The notes under the pieces are model-generated. The model ran no database searches. It was not told where the DNA came from and saw only the letters and a program-made list of their open reading frames with translations. DNA of 33,022 nt from positions 72,885-105,906 of the forward strand of contig NZ_DDOV01000074.1 of NCBI RefSeq assembly GCF_002341865.1. The letters are read 5' to 3'. Source of the stretch: Clostridium sp. UBA2485 (GTDB lineage Bacteria > Bacillota > Clostridia > Clostridiales > Clostridiaceae). The translations under genes were made by a program, and so were the position numbers. This document shows positions 7,352 to 15,407 of this stretch, in pieces (the stretch's first letter is position 1; each line of letters starts with the position of its first letter).

Positions 7352-7861
7352 ATGAATAAAACCAGAGAGTTAATTATAATAGTGTTATTATCTTCAATAA
7401 TCACAGTATCAAAAATGTTTTTAAGCTTTTTACCGAATGTAGAACTTGTATCAATGCTTTTAATTGTTTATACACTTGTATTTAGGAAAAAAGCTATAAT
7501 TATAGCACTATTATTTATTCTTATAGAAGGGTTAATCTACGGAATTGGATTATGGTGGTTTAGCTATGTTTCTGTTTGGCCATTATTAGTTATACTGACA
7601 TTATTATTTACAAGGATAAATAAAGAAAACTTTTTACTTTGGTCTATATTTTCAGGAGTTTTCGGCTTAATCTTTGGTATGCTTTTTGCCCTTCCTTATA
7701 TAATATTAAATGATCTTAGTTTTGCTGTTGCTTATTGGATAAGAGGAATACCTTATGATATAATTCATATGGTAGGAAATTATCTGGCAATGATGCTATT
7801 AGGAGAACATATTTATAAATTATTAGTAAGGCTAAATAAAGAAGAGTGCAAAAGTTATTAA
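7352..7861 (+). CDS. ECF transporter S component, putative cobalamin-specific
   Basis: 169 residues with five or six hydrophobic helices, the size of ECF S components, the substrate-binding membrane subunits that share an EcfA/EcfA'/EcfT energising module. It resembles the ECF S-component family in its WWFSYVSVWP block and the GIPYDIIHMVGN segment near the C-terminus. The ATG is 5 bases after the DUF4430 stop and has no good ribosome binding site of its own, so translation probably depends on reading the upstream gene. No ECF ATPase or T component is encoded here, so it would use the shared module (group II arrangement). Substrate specificity for cobalamin or a precursor is inferred from the riboswitch and partner gene, not from residues. 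Confidence 0.8.
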   Translation: MNKTRELIIIVLLSSIITVSKMFLSFLPNVELVSMLLIVYTLVFRKKAIIIALLFILIEGLIYGIGLWWFSYVSVWPLLVILTLLFTRINKENFLLWSIFSGVFGLIFGMLFALPYIILNDLSFAVAYWIRGIPYDIIHMVGNYLAMMLLGEHIYKLLVRLNKEECKSY

Positions 7862-7908
7862 TTTTAAAATTTTATTGCTTAAATTTAGGTATCATATTAA
7901 AAGAGTAA

Positions 7909-7970
7909 AAAACCTTCTTGTAATTAAATGGAGTTACTAAACATCATTTACAAGAAGGTTTATTTTATTT
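7909..7970. terminator. Bidirectional terminator between convergent genes
   Basis: AAACCTTCTTGTAA (7910-7923) and TTACAAGAAGGTTT (7948-7961) are perfect 14-base arms around a 24-base loop. T-rich sequence follows on the plus strand and an A-run precedes it, so it can serve the S-component gene and the histidine kinase gene. Confidence 0.85.
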
Positions 7971-8005
7971 AATTATAAAGATAATTCATCAATCAAAATG
8001 CTTTA

Positions 8006-9163
8006 TTAATTATATATATCGGAAAATTCCATATATATCTTTTCTATAGGGTTAAAATTTATTTGTTTATTTTCACTATAATTACAATTTTTATTTTGTA
8101 ATATAGGAATTTCCACTATAAATTCACTTCCTACATTTTCTTCACTTATAACAGAGATTTCACCATTATGCATTTCTACCAGAGATTTCACAATGGAAAG
8201 GCCTATACCACTACCTTCATGATTTCTGTTCATAAGAGGCTGTACTTGTCTAAACCTATTAAAGATTATCCTTTGTTTTTCTTTAGGGATGCCTATACCA
8301 TTATCCTTTACCGAAATGATTAGGTTACCATTATTTTCAGAGATGTTCAGCTGAATTTTACCATGAGGCTTTGAGAACTTTGCAGCATTAGATAATAAAT
8401 TTAAAATTATTTGCTCTATTTTTTCAGCATCACAGCTCATTATTTTACTAGTAATTGTACTATGATAGGTAAAGATTAAATCTTTACTTTCTATATAATT
8501 TTTAATAGAATTACAGATGTTTATTATTATGCAAATTATGTCTTGATCATGCATATTTAAAGATAAAAATCCAGCATCAATTTTTGTGGAATCGATGAGA
8601 TTGTTGATTAATCTTAAGAGTCTATAGCAGTTTTGTTTCATTATATTAACATAATTATATAGTTTTTCTTTACTTTTTAAATTATCTTCATTATCAAGAT
8701 ATACCTTAAAGAGTTGAATAGAACTAAATATACTATTTAAGGGTGTTCTAAGTTCATGAGACATATTTGATAAAAATTCTGTTTTAAGATTACTATACTC
8801 TAAGGCTTCTTTTAAAAGAATATTATTTTTACCGTATGTATCTTTACTATATATGTATATATCATCTTCAATTATTTCTGATAATTTGTATTTTGAGTTA
8901 TAACTTTTATTTTTTTTAAGTTTTTTACTTTTGTAATATAAATAAATTAAGTCACTAGGATGAATATGTTCATATAAAATTTCTAGTGCAGTTAACATGA
9001 GCTTTTTTTGATTACAACCAACTACCTTACTAAGTTCTTCTGAGAATTTTGCAACATTTTTTTTAAAGACATATTCATAATCACCTACTTCATTTAAATT
9101 TTCTAAGGCATTTAGCATCTCTGATAAGTCTTCATTGTTTAACATTAAATTTACATCATTCAC
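8006..9163 (-). CDS. Soluble sensor histidine kinase, orphan
   Basis: 385 residues without a membrane helix. The N-terminal ~115 residues are of unknown type and begin MNDVNLMLNNEDLSEML. A HisKA domain follows with the H-box FLSNMSHELRTPLNS (phospho-acceptor His136), then a HATPase_c domain with N-box NLLSNAAKFS, G1 VKDNGIGIP and G2 GSGIGLSIVK. All kinase motifs are intact. The start is GTG at 9163, seven bases after AAAAGGTG (9171-9178); the neighbouring ATGs are out of frame and close at once. No response regulator gene is adjacent, so its partner is unknown. It may relay to a distant regulator, as soluble clostridial orphan kinases do for Spo0A; that is inference only. It is divergent from the redox-type DUF1858/DUF438 pair. 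Confidence 0.92.
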   Translation of the reverse strand: MNDVNLMLNNEDLSEMLNALENLNEVGDYEYVFKKNVAKFSEELSKVVGCNQKKLMLTALEILYEHIHPSDLIYLYYKSKKLKKNKSYNSKYKLSEIIEDDIYIYSKDTYGKNNILLKEALEYSNLKTEFLSNMSHELRTPLNSIFSSIQLFKVYLDNEDNLKSKEKLYNYVNIMKQNCYRLLRLINNLIDSTKIDAGFLSLNMHDQDIICIIINICNSIKNYIESKDLIFTYHSTITSKIMSCDAEKIEQIILNLLSNAAKFSKPHGKIQLNISENNGNLIISVKDNGIGIPKEKQRIIFNRFRQVQPLMNRNHEGSGIGLSIVKSLVEMHNGEISVISEENVGSEFIVEIPILQNKNCNYSENKQINFNPIEKIYMEFSDIYN

Positions 9164-9558
9164 ATTACATCACCTTTTAGTATCAAATATATTTTATTAT
9201 ATCACCATTATTGTAAATATTATGTAAAATATTGCGCAGATTGAAAATAAAAGATGAACAATAAATAAATGCTGTATTTATAAGCATTTATTCTATTAAA
9301 GATAATATGCTATGGAATATTATTACATATATTCCCAAAAATTAATAGGTTTACTTTGTTGTATTAAAATTGTGTAAAGCTTAAATTGTTTTTACTTATT
9401 ATAAATAAGATATTTGAAATATTGTATCAAAATTTAGTAGAAAATTTTTTTACATTTACTCTATTTTAAAATTTTGATTTAAATCACAGTTTATTAGAGA
9501 GATCTTTCTTATACTTGAATTAATAAATTAAGATATATTCTTAAAAAGAAGGTGAAGT
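9164..9558. other. Divergent regulatory region between kinase and DUF1858/DUF438 genes
   Basis: No gene. The right end holds the FNR/CRP-like palindrome and the -10 element listed separately; the rest is AT-rich and featureless to my eye. Confidence 0.5.
9475..9515 (+). promoter_or_regulatory. FNR/CRP-type site and -10 element of the DUF1858/DUF438 operon
   Basis: TGATTTAAATCA (9475-9486) is a perfect 12-base palindrome, part of TTGAT-TTAA-ATCAC, one base from the FNR-type consensus TTGAT-N4-ATCAA. A good -10, TATACT, lies at 9510-9515 without a recognisable -35. With a start at about 9522 the palindrome centre (9480.5) falls at -41.5, the class II activator position. Inferred: activation by a CRP/FNR-family regulator (FNR- or HcpR-like). 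Confidence 0.5.
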
Positions 9559-9783
9559 ATGAAGAACATATTAGATATGAATAAAACTATTTATGAGCTA
9601 TGCAAGGAAAATTCTAGGCTTAAAGAAAGGTTAAAAAGTATAGGATTTGAAAATATAGCTGATGATAAAATGCTAAATACAGTTGGTCGAATTATGACCA
9701 TTCCTAAAGGTGCGAAAATAAAAGGTTATGACATAAATGAAGTTAAAGAAAAGCTAATAAAAGAAGGTTATCATATAGTTTAA
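9559..9783 (+). CDS. DUF1858 domain protein
   Basis: 74 residues, the whole length being one DUF1858-type domain: MNKTIYELCKENSRLKERLK followed by a short helix and a C-terminal basic segment. Known: this domain is the N-terminal module of ScdA/RIC di-iron proteins and occurs in proteins linked to nitrosative and redox stress. GAAGGTGA precedes the ATG. Its stop TAA (9781-9783) shares its last base with an ATG, and the DUF438 gene's real start is 21 bases further on, so the two form an operon. In other clostridia the same domain is typically encoded beside or within DUF438/hemerythrin proteins, which fits here. Exact ligand unknown. Confidence 0.8.
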   Translation: MKNILDMNKTIYELCKENSRLKERLKSIGFENIADDKMLNTVGRIMTIPKGAKIKGYDINEVKEKLIKEGYHIV

Positions 9784-9803
9784 TGGAAAAGGAGGTAGAG
9801 CAT

Positions 9804-11045
9804 ATGAGTGAGATTATAAATAATAGAGAGAATAAAAAAATAAATAAAAATAAGAGAGCGGAAAGGTTAAAGAAAATAATAAAAGATTTGCATAATGGAA
9901 AAAGTGTAGAAGAAGTCAAAGAAGAATTTGAAACTCTTATAAAAAATGTTTCTGTAAATGAAATATCTGAAATGGAAGCAGCCTTAATAAAAGAAGGAAT
10001 GAAAGTAGAAGAGATTCAAAGATTATGTGATGTTCATGCTGAAGTATTTAAAGGCTCAATTGAAGAAATTCATAGAGATGAAAGACCTGAAAATAGTAAA
10101 GGACATCCTATCTATACTTTAAAAATGGAGAACCTAGCAATAGAAAACCTTTTAAATAAGAATATATTACAAGCTTTAGTATTATATAAAAAGGAAAATA
10201 CCAATGAAAATTTACTAAAGCTATTAGAAGAATTTAATTTACTATGGGATATAGACAAACACTATAGTAGAAAAGAAAATATATTATTTCCTTACATGGA
10301 AAAATATAAAATTACAGTTCCACCTAAAGTTATGTGGGCTGTAGATGATGAAATAAGAAGAGATATAAAAGAGATAAAAGATATTTTGATTAATTTCAAT
10401 GGTGATATAGAAGTGCTGGAAGAAAAAATTAATATCATTACAACAAAAATTTTAGATATGATCTTTAAGGAAGAAAATATATTATTTCCATTATTGCTAG
10501 AAACTTTAACAGAAGATGAATGGGTTGAAATAATGGAAGATAGTGATGAAATAGGATATTGCTTAATAGATGTAGTAGAAAAGTGGAAACCTCAGCGAAT
10601 GGCTATGGAATATGCAAAAGAAGATAATAGATTTGAAAAAGAGTATATTAAATTAGATACAGGAATTTTGAATATAGAGGAATTATCAGCTATATTTAAT
10701 CATTTACCAGTAGATATTACTTTTATTGATAAAGATGATGTAGTAAAATATTTTTCTCAAAGCCAAGAGAGGATATTTGCAAGAACTAAATCTGTAATTG
10801 GAAGAACTGTTCAAAATTGCCATCCACCTGCAAGTGTTCATATTGTAGAACAAATGCTTAAAGATTTTAAATCTGGAAAGAAGCACAGTGAGGAATTTTG
10901 GATTAAAATGGGAGAATTATATGTATATATAAGATATTTTGCAATCAAAAATGAAAAGGATGAATATATGGGGACATTAGAAGTAACTCAAAATATAAAG
11001 TCCATTCAAGAAATAACTGGTGAGAAGAGGTTATTATCACAATAA
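9804..11045 (+). CDS. DUF438 - hemerythrin - PAS protein
   Basis: 413 residues. The start is placed at ATG 9804, eight bases after AAAGGAGG (9788-9795); an in-frame ATG at 9783 lies before that ribosome binding site. Domain order: DUF438 (about residues 15-90), an HHE hemerythrin-like four-helix bundle (about 95-245, with GHPIYTLKMEN, DKHYSRKENILFPYMEKY and the second KEENILFPLLLE helix), then a PAS domain (about 285-395, with FIDKDDVVKYFSQSQERIF and NCHPPASVH). Known: hemerythrin-like centres bind di-iron and sense or carry O2 or NO; DUF438-PAS proteins are annotated as sensors without an output domain. Inferred: with the DUF1858 protein it handles NO or oxygen stress, possibly under a CRP/FNR-type regulator. 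Expected His/Glu ligands (His101, His153, Glu223 region) are present. Confidence 0.9.
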   Translation: MSEIINNRENKKINKNKRAERLKKIIKDLHNGKSVEEVKEEFETLIKNVSVNEISEMEAALIKEGMKVEEIQRLCDVHAEVFKGSIEEIHRDERPENSKGHPIYTLKMENLAIENLLNKNILQALVLYKKENTNENLLKLLEEFNLLWDIDKHYSRKENILFPYMEKYKITVPPKVMWAVDDEIRRDIKEIKDILINFNGDIEVLEEKINIITTKILDMIFKEENILFPLLLETLTEDEWVEIMEDSDEIGYCLIDVVEKWKPQRMAMEYAKEDNRFEKEYIKLDTGILNIEELSAIFNHLPVDITFIDKDDVVKYFSQSQERIFARTKSVIGRTVQNCHPPASVHIVEQMLKDFKSGKKHSEEFWIKMGELYVYIRYFAIKNEKDEYMGTLEVTQNIKSIQEITGEKRLLSQ

Positions 11046-11069
11046 TTTATATATAACTTTTAATAGTTA

Positions 11070-11098
11070 TTGACATAGAAGAAAAAATTTTATATAAT
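11070..11098 (+). promoter_or_regulatory. Perfect-consensus sigma-A promoter for the MATE gene
   Basis: TTGACA (11070-11075), exactly 17 bases, TATAAT (11093-11098). Transcription should start near 11105. An imperfect inverted repeat ATAACT-N6-AGTTAT (11053-11070) touches the -35 and could be an operator. Confidence 0.9.
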
Positions 11099-11104
11099 TC
11101 TATA

Positions 11105-11247
11105 GGAATTTAAAAAAATATATGAAATTTAATAATCTGCTTTATATATCTTTTACAAAAAAAGATATACAAGTGCTGAAGTTAAACACTTTGAAAATCT
11201 TCAAAGTGTTTTTTTTATCTAAAAACATAGAGAAAGGAGAGATAAAA
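11105..11247 (+). promoter_or_regulatory. Attenuator-type leader of the MATE gene
   Basis: A strong terminator lies inside the leader: AAACACTTTGA (11184-11194) pairs with TCAAAGTGTTT (11201-11211), followed by a T-run. Upstream, AAGTG (11171-11175) can instead pair with CACTT (11187-11191), taking the terminator's left arm. A further small hairpin, ATATCTTTT/AAAAGATAT, lies at about 11146-11167. Consensus promoter plus conditional terminator implies expression is set by read-through. The signal is unknown; a ribosome-targeting compound or metabolite is possible. Confidence 0.65.
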
Positions 11248-12648
11248 TTGAGTTTAAAGATAAACTTTAAAGAACTTTTTAACGACAAAAAATTCTATAA
11301 GAACTTATTTCTATTGTCCATGCCTATTGTATTACAACAGTTAATAGCATCTTCATTAAATATGTTAGATACAGTTATGATTGGTATGGTTGGAGAAACT
11401 GAATTAGCATCAGTAGGTATAGCAAATCAGTATTATTTTTTATTTAGTATATTTATTATGGGTATAAGTTCTGGTTGTTCCGTATTTATATCTCAACTTT
11501 GGGGTAAAAAAGACAAGGAAAACATAAGAAAAGTATTAGGTATTGGACTTATAAGTGGTATGATAATAACTGCATTATTTACCATTATAGCATTATTAAT
11601 ACCAAAATCAATTATAGGAATATTTAATAAAGATATAGAAGTTATAAGACTAGGAAGTGAATACTTAATTATAGTATGTTTAAGTTATGTATTTACGGCT
11701 ATTAGCTTTAACTTTGCAGCAGCTTCTAGAAGCATTGAAAATACAGTACTTCCTATGGTGGCTAGTTTAGCAGGATTAATTTGCAATGGAATATTAAACT
11801 ATGTATTTATATTTGGTAAACTTGGATTTGGGGCTATGGGAGTAAAGGGTGCTGCAATTGCTACCCTAATTGCAAGAATAGTAGAATCAATCATATTAGT
11901 AGCTCCTATATATTTTGCTAAAGGGATATTAGCAGTGAAATTTAAAGAAATCTTTAGTATAACTAAAGATTTAGTTAAGAGTGTTTATGCAACTATAATA
12001 CCTGTTATGCTTAATGAAGCTTGTTGGGGATTTGGAAATGTAACTTATGCAATAATCTATGGAAGAATAGGTACTCAAGCTTCCGCAGCAATACAAATTT
12101 GTACAACTGTTCAAAATTTATTTATGATAATTACTTTTGGACTAGCTAATGCTTCAGTAGTTATTGTAGGAAAAGAGATTGGTTCAGGAAGGGAAGAAAG
12201 AGGTAAACTTTATGCAAGAAGACTATGTACAGTATCTGCATTGGTTGGACTAGCGTTATCCTTTATTCTTGCTTTAAGTGCTCCAATGGTATTATCACTA
12301 TTTAATGTTTCACAGGCTGTATTAAATGATGCATTACTAATTTTGTATATCTATGCCGTAGTTATGACTGCAAAAGTATACAATGTTATGCTTATTGTAG
12401 GTGTACTTAGAGGAGGAGGAGATGCAAAGTTTGGTGCTATGGTGCAGGGTATTACACTATGGTTTATAGGAATACCATTAGCTTTTGTTGCTGCCTTTAT
12501 ATTTAAACTTCCTGTTTATATAGTTGCACTAATGACTGCTATTGAAGAAACTATAAAAGTAGTTATATTAGTTAAAAGATTTATTTCAAACAAATGGATT
12601 AACAATGTTATAAAAGATATAGAAAATGAAAGCGAAATTGCTATTTAA
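11248..12648 (+). CDS. MATE-family multidrug/toxin efflux transporter
   Basis: 466 residues, about 12 membrane helices in two homologous halves. TM1 reads LFLLSMPIVLQQLIASSLNM followed by LDTVMIGMVGETELASVGIANQ, the classical MATE N-terminal signature; the second half repeats it around IPVMLNEACWGFGNV. Known: these exporters expel cationic drugs and metabolites using Na+ or H+ gradients. The start is TTG at 11248, eight bases after AAAGGAG (11233-11239). A longer in-frame reading from ATG 11122 would translate the terminator hairpin and lacks a ribosome binding site, so I reject it. The gene ends in its own terminator. Regulation is probably by the attenuator in the leader. Confidence 0.93.
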   Translation: MSLKINFKELFNDKKFYKNLFLLSMPIVLQQLIASSLNMLDTVMIGMVGETELASVGIANQYYFLFSIFIMGISSGCSVFISQLWGKKDKENIRKVLGIGLISGMIITALFTIIALLIPKSIIGIFNKDIEVIRLGSEYLIIVCLSYVFTAISFNFAAASRSIENTVLPMVASLAGLICNGILNYVFIFGKLGFGAMGVKGAAIATLIARIVESIILVAPIYFAKGILAVKFKEIFSITKDLVKSVYATIIPVMLNEACWGFGNVTYAIIYGRIGTQASAAIQICTTVQNLFMIITFGLANASVVIVGKEIGSGREERGKLYARRLCTVSALVGLALSFILALSAPMVLSLFNVSQAVLNDALLILYIYAVVMTAKVYNVMLIVGVLRGGGDAKFGAMVQGITLWFIGIPLAFVAAFIFKLPVYIVALMTAIEETIKVVILVKRFISNKWINNVIKDIENESEIAI

Positions 12649-12680
12649 AATAAGCCTATTATGGGCTTATTTTATTTTTA
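12647..12680 (+). terminator. Terminator of the MATE gene
   Basis: AAAATAAGCC (12647-12656) pairs with GGCTTATTTT (12664-12673), with a short loop and T-rich tail. Confidence 0.85.
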
Positions 12681-12860
12681 ATGAAATATTTACCTGCTAT
12701 AAAAAAGAAAAATAAAGATAAATAAATGTAGGCTGTGATTAATAGAGAAAGATACATAAAAATTTTAAAAAATTCATATATAATATATTAATTGACTATT
12801 TTCCGGATTTGATTTTATAGAAAAATTTAATCTAAATTATAGAAGTTTTTATGCGAACTA

Positions 12861-12996
12861 TGTTATAATAACAACATGAACTCCTATATACGTTACTCCA
12901 TAAAGAAATTTAAGACTTATTTAAAGTGTAAAGATTTAAATAAGGAAATTAACGGCTTTATACAATAAAATCTTAAAACTTTTGGGGGTGAAAAAT
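12861..12996 (+). promoter_or_regulatory. Extended -10 promoter and leader of the K+/H+ antiporter gene
   Basis: TGT-TATAAT (12861-12869) is an extended -10 with no good -35. The ~120-base leader contains CTTATTTAAA (12916-12925) pairing with TTTAAATAAG (12935-12944). No T-run follows, so it is not a terminator. I do not recognise a known riboswitch here. The stretch 12681-12860 before it shows nothing else. Confidence 0.4.
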
Positions 12997-14451
12997 ATGC
13001 TAACAGTAGAGAATATTTTACTTATAAGCTCTATACTACTTTTTGTTAGTATTTTTGCTAGTAAGATATTATATAAAATTGGAATACCAACTTTAATATT
13101 ATTTTTAGTTGTTGGTATGTTAGCAGGTTCTGATGGTATAGGGAAAATTTATTTTTATGATCCCAAAATAGCACAATTTATAGGAACTGTTGCATTAAGC
13201 TTCATTTTATTCTCTGGTGGATTAGATACAAAATTCGATGTTATAAAACCGGTATTTAAGCAGGGAGTATTTTTATCCACATGTGGAGTTTTAATTACTG
13301 CTATAACAGTAGGATGCTTTGTTTACATTATAACAGATTTAAGTTTTTTAGAAGGAATGTTATTAGGTTCAATTGTTTCCTCTACTGATGCCGCGGCGGT
13401 ATTTTCCATACTTCGTTCACAAAGTTTAAAACTTAAAGGGAATTTGGCACCATTATTGGAACTTGAAAGTGGTAGCAATGATCCTATGGCCTATATGTTA
13501 ACTGTATCAATTCTTGGTCTTTTAACAGAAGGTGATATGGGTATAGCTAACTTTATTGCACTATTTTTTATGCAAATGGTTCTTGGTTCATTACTAGGAG
13601 TCTTTTTTGGCAAGCTTATGGTGTTTATAATCAATAAGATTAAGTTAGACATTGATGGGTTATATCCAGTGTTAACTATAGCTATGGCTATATTTACTTT
13701 TTCAATTACAGATTTAATTGGTGGGAATGGATTTTTAGCTATATACATTTCAGGATTAATACTAGGAAACAGTAGTTTTATACACAAAAAAACTGTGATG
13801 AAATTTTTTGATGGTCAATCTTGGCTTATGCAGATAATTTTATTTATAACCCTAGGACTATTAGTATTTCCTAAACAACTTACATCTATTAGTGGCACAG
13901 GACTTATGATATCAGTATTTATGGTTTTAGTTGCAAGACCACTATGTGTTTTTATAATACTATCATTTTTTGATTTTACATTTAAAGAAAAACTTTTAAT
14001 ATCATGGGTTGGGTTAAGAGGAGCTGCACCTATAGTTTTTTCAATTTATCCATTGTTAGCAGGTATAGATATTGCACCTATGATATTTAATATAGTATTC
14101 TTTATATCTGTTACTTCTGTTTTAATTCAAGGTACTTTTTTGCCTAAAGTAGCAAAGCTTCTGGATCTAGCAGAAGAAGATATGGGAAAACTAGATAAGG
14201 ATAAGTTTGTAGATAGGTATGATAGTTTTAAGAATCAGCTATTTGAACTTAAAATTGATAAAGATTCTAAAGTTATAAATAAGCCTATTGTTGATATTCA
14301 ATTTCCTAAAACTTCTTTAATCATTACCATTAATCGTAATGGAAAATATGTTACACCTAATGGTTCTACTGTGTTGGAAGCAGGGGACAAATTAATTATA
14401 ACTTCAGAAAAAAAAGAGGACATATTTGACATAAGGAAATGTATAAAATAA
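12997..14451 (+). CDS. NhaP2-type K+(Na+)/H+ antiporter with C-terminal RCK_C domain
   Basis: 484 residues. The start is ATG 12997 behind GGGGGTG (12984-12990); the in-frame TTG at 12982 sits at the edge of the ribosome binding site. The CPA1 exchanger domain (about residues 5-385, some 12 helices) shows LFLVVGMLAGSDGIG, the helix SIVSSTDAAAVFSILR with the conserved acidic pair region, LELESGSNDPMAYM and WVGLRGAAPIVFSIYPLL. The tail (about 410-480) is an RCK_C (TrkA-C) domain with the pattern FPKTSLIITINRNGK and LEAGDKLIIT. Known: this class exports K+ or Na+ in exchange for H+ and its RCK_C domain can bind a regulator such as c-di-AMP. Role: cation and pH homeostasis. Single-gene unit. Confidence 0.92.
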   Translation: MLTVENILLISSILLFVSIFASKILYKIGIPTLILFLVVGMLAGSDGIGKIYFYDPKIAQFIGTVALSFILFSGGLDTKFDVIKPVFKQGVFLSTCGVLITAITVGCFVYIITDLSFLEGMLLGSIVSSTDAAAVFSILRSQSLKLKGNLAPLLELESGSNDPMAYMLTVSILGLLTEGDMGIANFIALFFMQMVLGSLLGVFFGKLMVFIINKIKLDIDGLYPVLTIAMAIFTFSITDLIGGNGFLAIYISGLILGNSSFIHKKTVMKFFDGQSWLMQIILFITLGLLVFPKQLTSISGTGLMISVFMVLVARPLCVFIILSFFDFTFKEKLLISWVGLRGAAPIVFSIYPLLAGIDIAPMIFNIVFFISVTSVLIQGTFLPKVAKLLDLAEEDMGKLDKDKFVDRYDSFKNQLFELKIDKDSKVINKPIVDIQFPKTSLIITINRNGKYVTPNGSTVLEAGDKLIITSEKKEDIFDIRKCIK

Positions 14452-14623
14452 AAAAATTAGAAAATTCATAATCTAAAAGTAAAAGACTATAGAGATAATT
14501 TTCCAATAAATCATTTAAAATAACATCATCATTTAACAGAAAATTATGGAGAAATTAGGAGTAAATATTGAGAGATTAGCTAACTTAAGTATATTTGCTA
14601 ATGGAAAAATGAAGTGAAAAACT

Positions 14624-14810
14624 TATACTAAATTAGGTAATTTTGCTAGAAAAAATTGATTTCTAAAGAGGTATGGCCGTGGGTTGTTTAGAAATCTTAT
14701 AAAATATAAAATTTTAATTATGATAAATAAAATGTTGGAAAATAAAGATGTTTAGTTAAAATATGAAAGACAGTAGTGAGAATAATCATTACTGTCTTTA
14801 GTTTTAATCT
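14624..14810 (+). ncRNA. Candidate structured RNA or terminated leader before hsp20
   Basis: A plausible -10 (TATACT, 14624-14629, no clear -35) is followed by two hairpins. The first pairs GATTTCTAAA (14658-14667) with TTTAGAAATC (14687-14696) around a 19-base loop that is unusually G/C-rich for this region and contains GTATGGCCGTGGG. The second pairs AAAGACAGTAGTGA (14766-14779) with TCATTACTGTCTTT (14786-14799), one G-U pair, followed by GTTTTAATCTTTT. This could be a small RNA with its terminator, or a thermo- or attenuator-type leader of the heat-shock gene starting 57 bases later. The rest of the gap (14452-14623) shows nothing. Confidence 0.4.
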
Positions 14811-14866
14811 TTTGAGTAAAATTAGGTGTTATGCAAATAATATAAAAAAATTGAGGAGGTTTTTAT

Positions 14867-15304
14867 ATGTTTGAAATAATGCCATGGAAAAGACATAATT
14901 CTATAAGTAAAAGAGGGGATATTTTTAATCAGTTAATGAATCAATTTTTTGATGAAGATTTCTTAGAAAGAATAAATTATAATAGTTTTTTAGTAGATTT
15001 AAAAGAAGATGAAAAATCTTATATAATTGAAGCTGATTTGCCAGGAATAAAAAAAGAAGATATATATCTAGATTATAATAATGATTATTTAACTATTAGT
15101 GCTAAAAGAGAAAATCTAGTTGAGGATAAAAAAGATAATTATGTAAGAAAAGAGAGAAGTTATGGTACATTTAAAAGAAGCTTTTATGTAGATAATATTG
15201 ACGAAGATAATATTGATGCAAAGTTTGATAATGGAGTATTAAACATAATTATTCCCAAACTAAATGATGGTAAAGTAGAAAAAAGAAGGATAGAAATAAA
15301 ATAA
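14867..15304 (+). CDS. Hsp20/alpha-crystallin small heat-shock protein (Hsp18 type)
   Basis: 145 residues, typical length. An N-terminal arm (about residues 1-38) is followed by the alpha-crystallin domain: VDLKEDEKSYIIEADLPGIK, the strand DYLTISAKRE, the YGTFKRSFYVD block and the closing NGVLNIIIPK with the IIIP hydrophobic motif. GAGGAGG precedes the ATG. Known: ATP-independent holdase that keeps unfolding proteins soluble under heat or solvent stress. No CIRCE or CtsR direct repeat is visible upstream. Instead a two-hairpin leader precedes it, so control may be at the RNA level. Confidence 0.95.
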   Translation: MFEIMPWKRHNSISKRGDIFNQLMNQFFDEDFLERINYNSFLVDLKEDEKSYIIEADLPGIKKEDIYLDYNNDYLTISAKRENLVEDKKDNYVRKERSYGTFKRSFYVDNIDEDNIDAKFDNGVLNIIIPKLNDGKVEKRRIEIK

Positions 15305-15317
15305 ATATTAAAAATTG

Positions 15318-15346
15318 TTGAAATATATATGTAAATAAATTAGAAT
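15318..15346 (+). promoter_or_regulatory. Sigma-A promoter of the 45-codon ORF
   Basis: TTGAAA (15318-15323), a 17-base spacer, TAGAAT (15341-15346): the same hexamers and spacing as the riboswitch promoter at 6452-6480. Start expected near 15353. Confidence 0.6.
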
Positions 15347-15407
15347 ATAAATAGTGTAATCTTTTAATTACAAAATATATAAATAATTAAGAAAAGGAGG
15401 GTAGAAA

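Noticed and set aside
11122..11247. 42-codon N-terminal extension of the MATE protein
   Set aside because: It would encode the terminator hairpin and has no ribosome binding site; TTG at 11248 has AAAGGAG at proper spacing and gives the normal MATE length.
12681..12996. Possible c-di-AMP riboswitch before the K+/H+ antiporter
   Set aside because: Considered because such antiporters can be regulated by c-di-AMP, but none of the conserved aptamer segments are visible; only a simple AT-rich hairpin is present.
13491..13787. 98-codon minus-strand frame
   Set aside because: Antisense shadow inside the antiporter gene.
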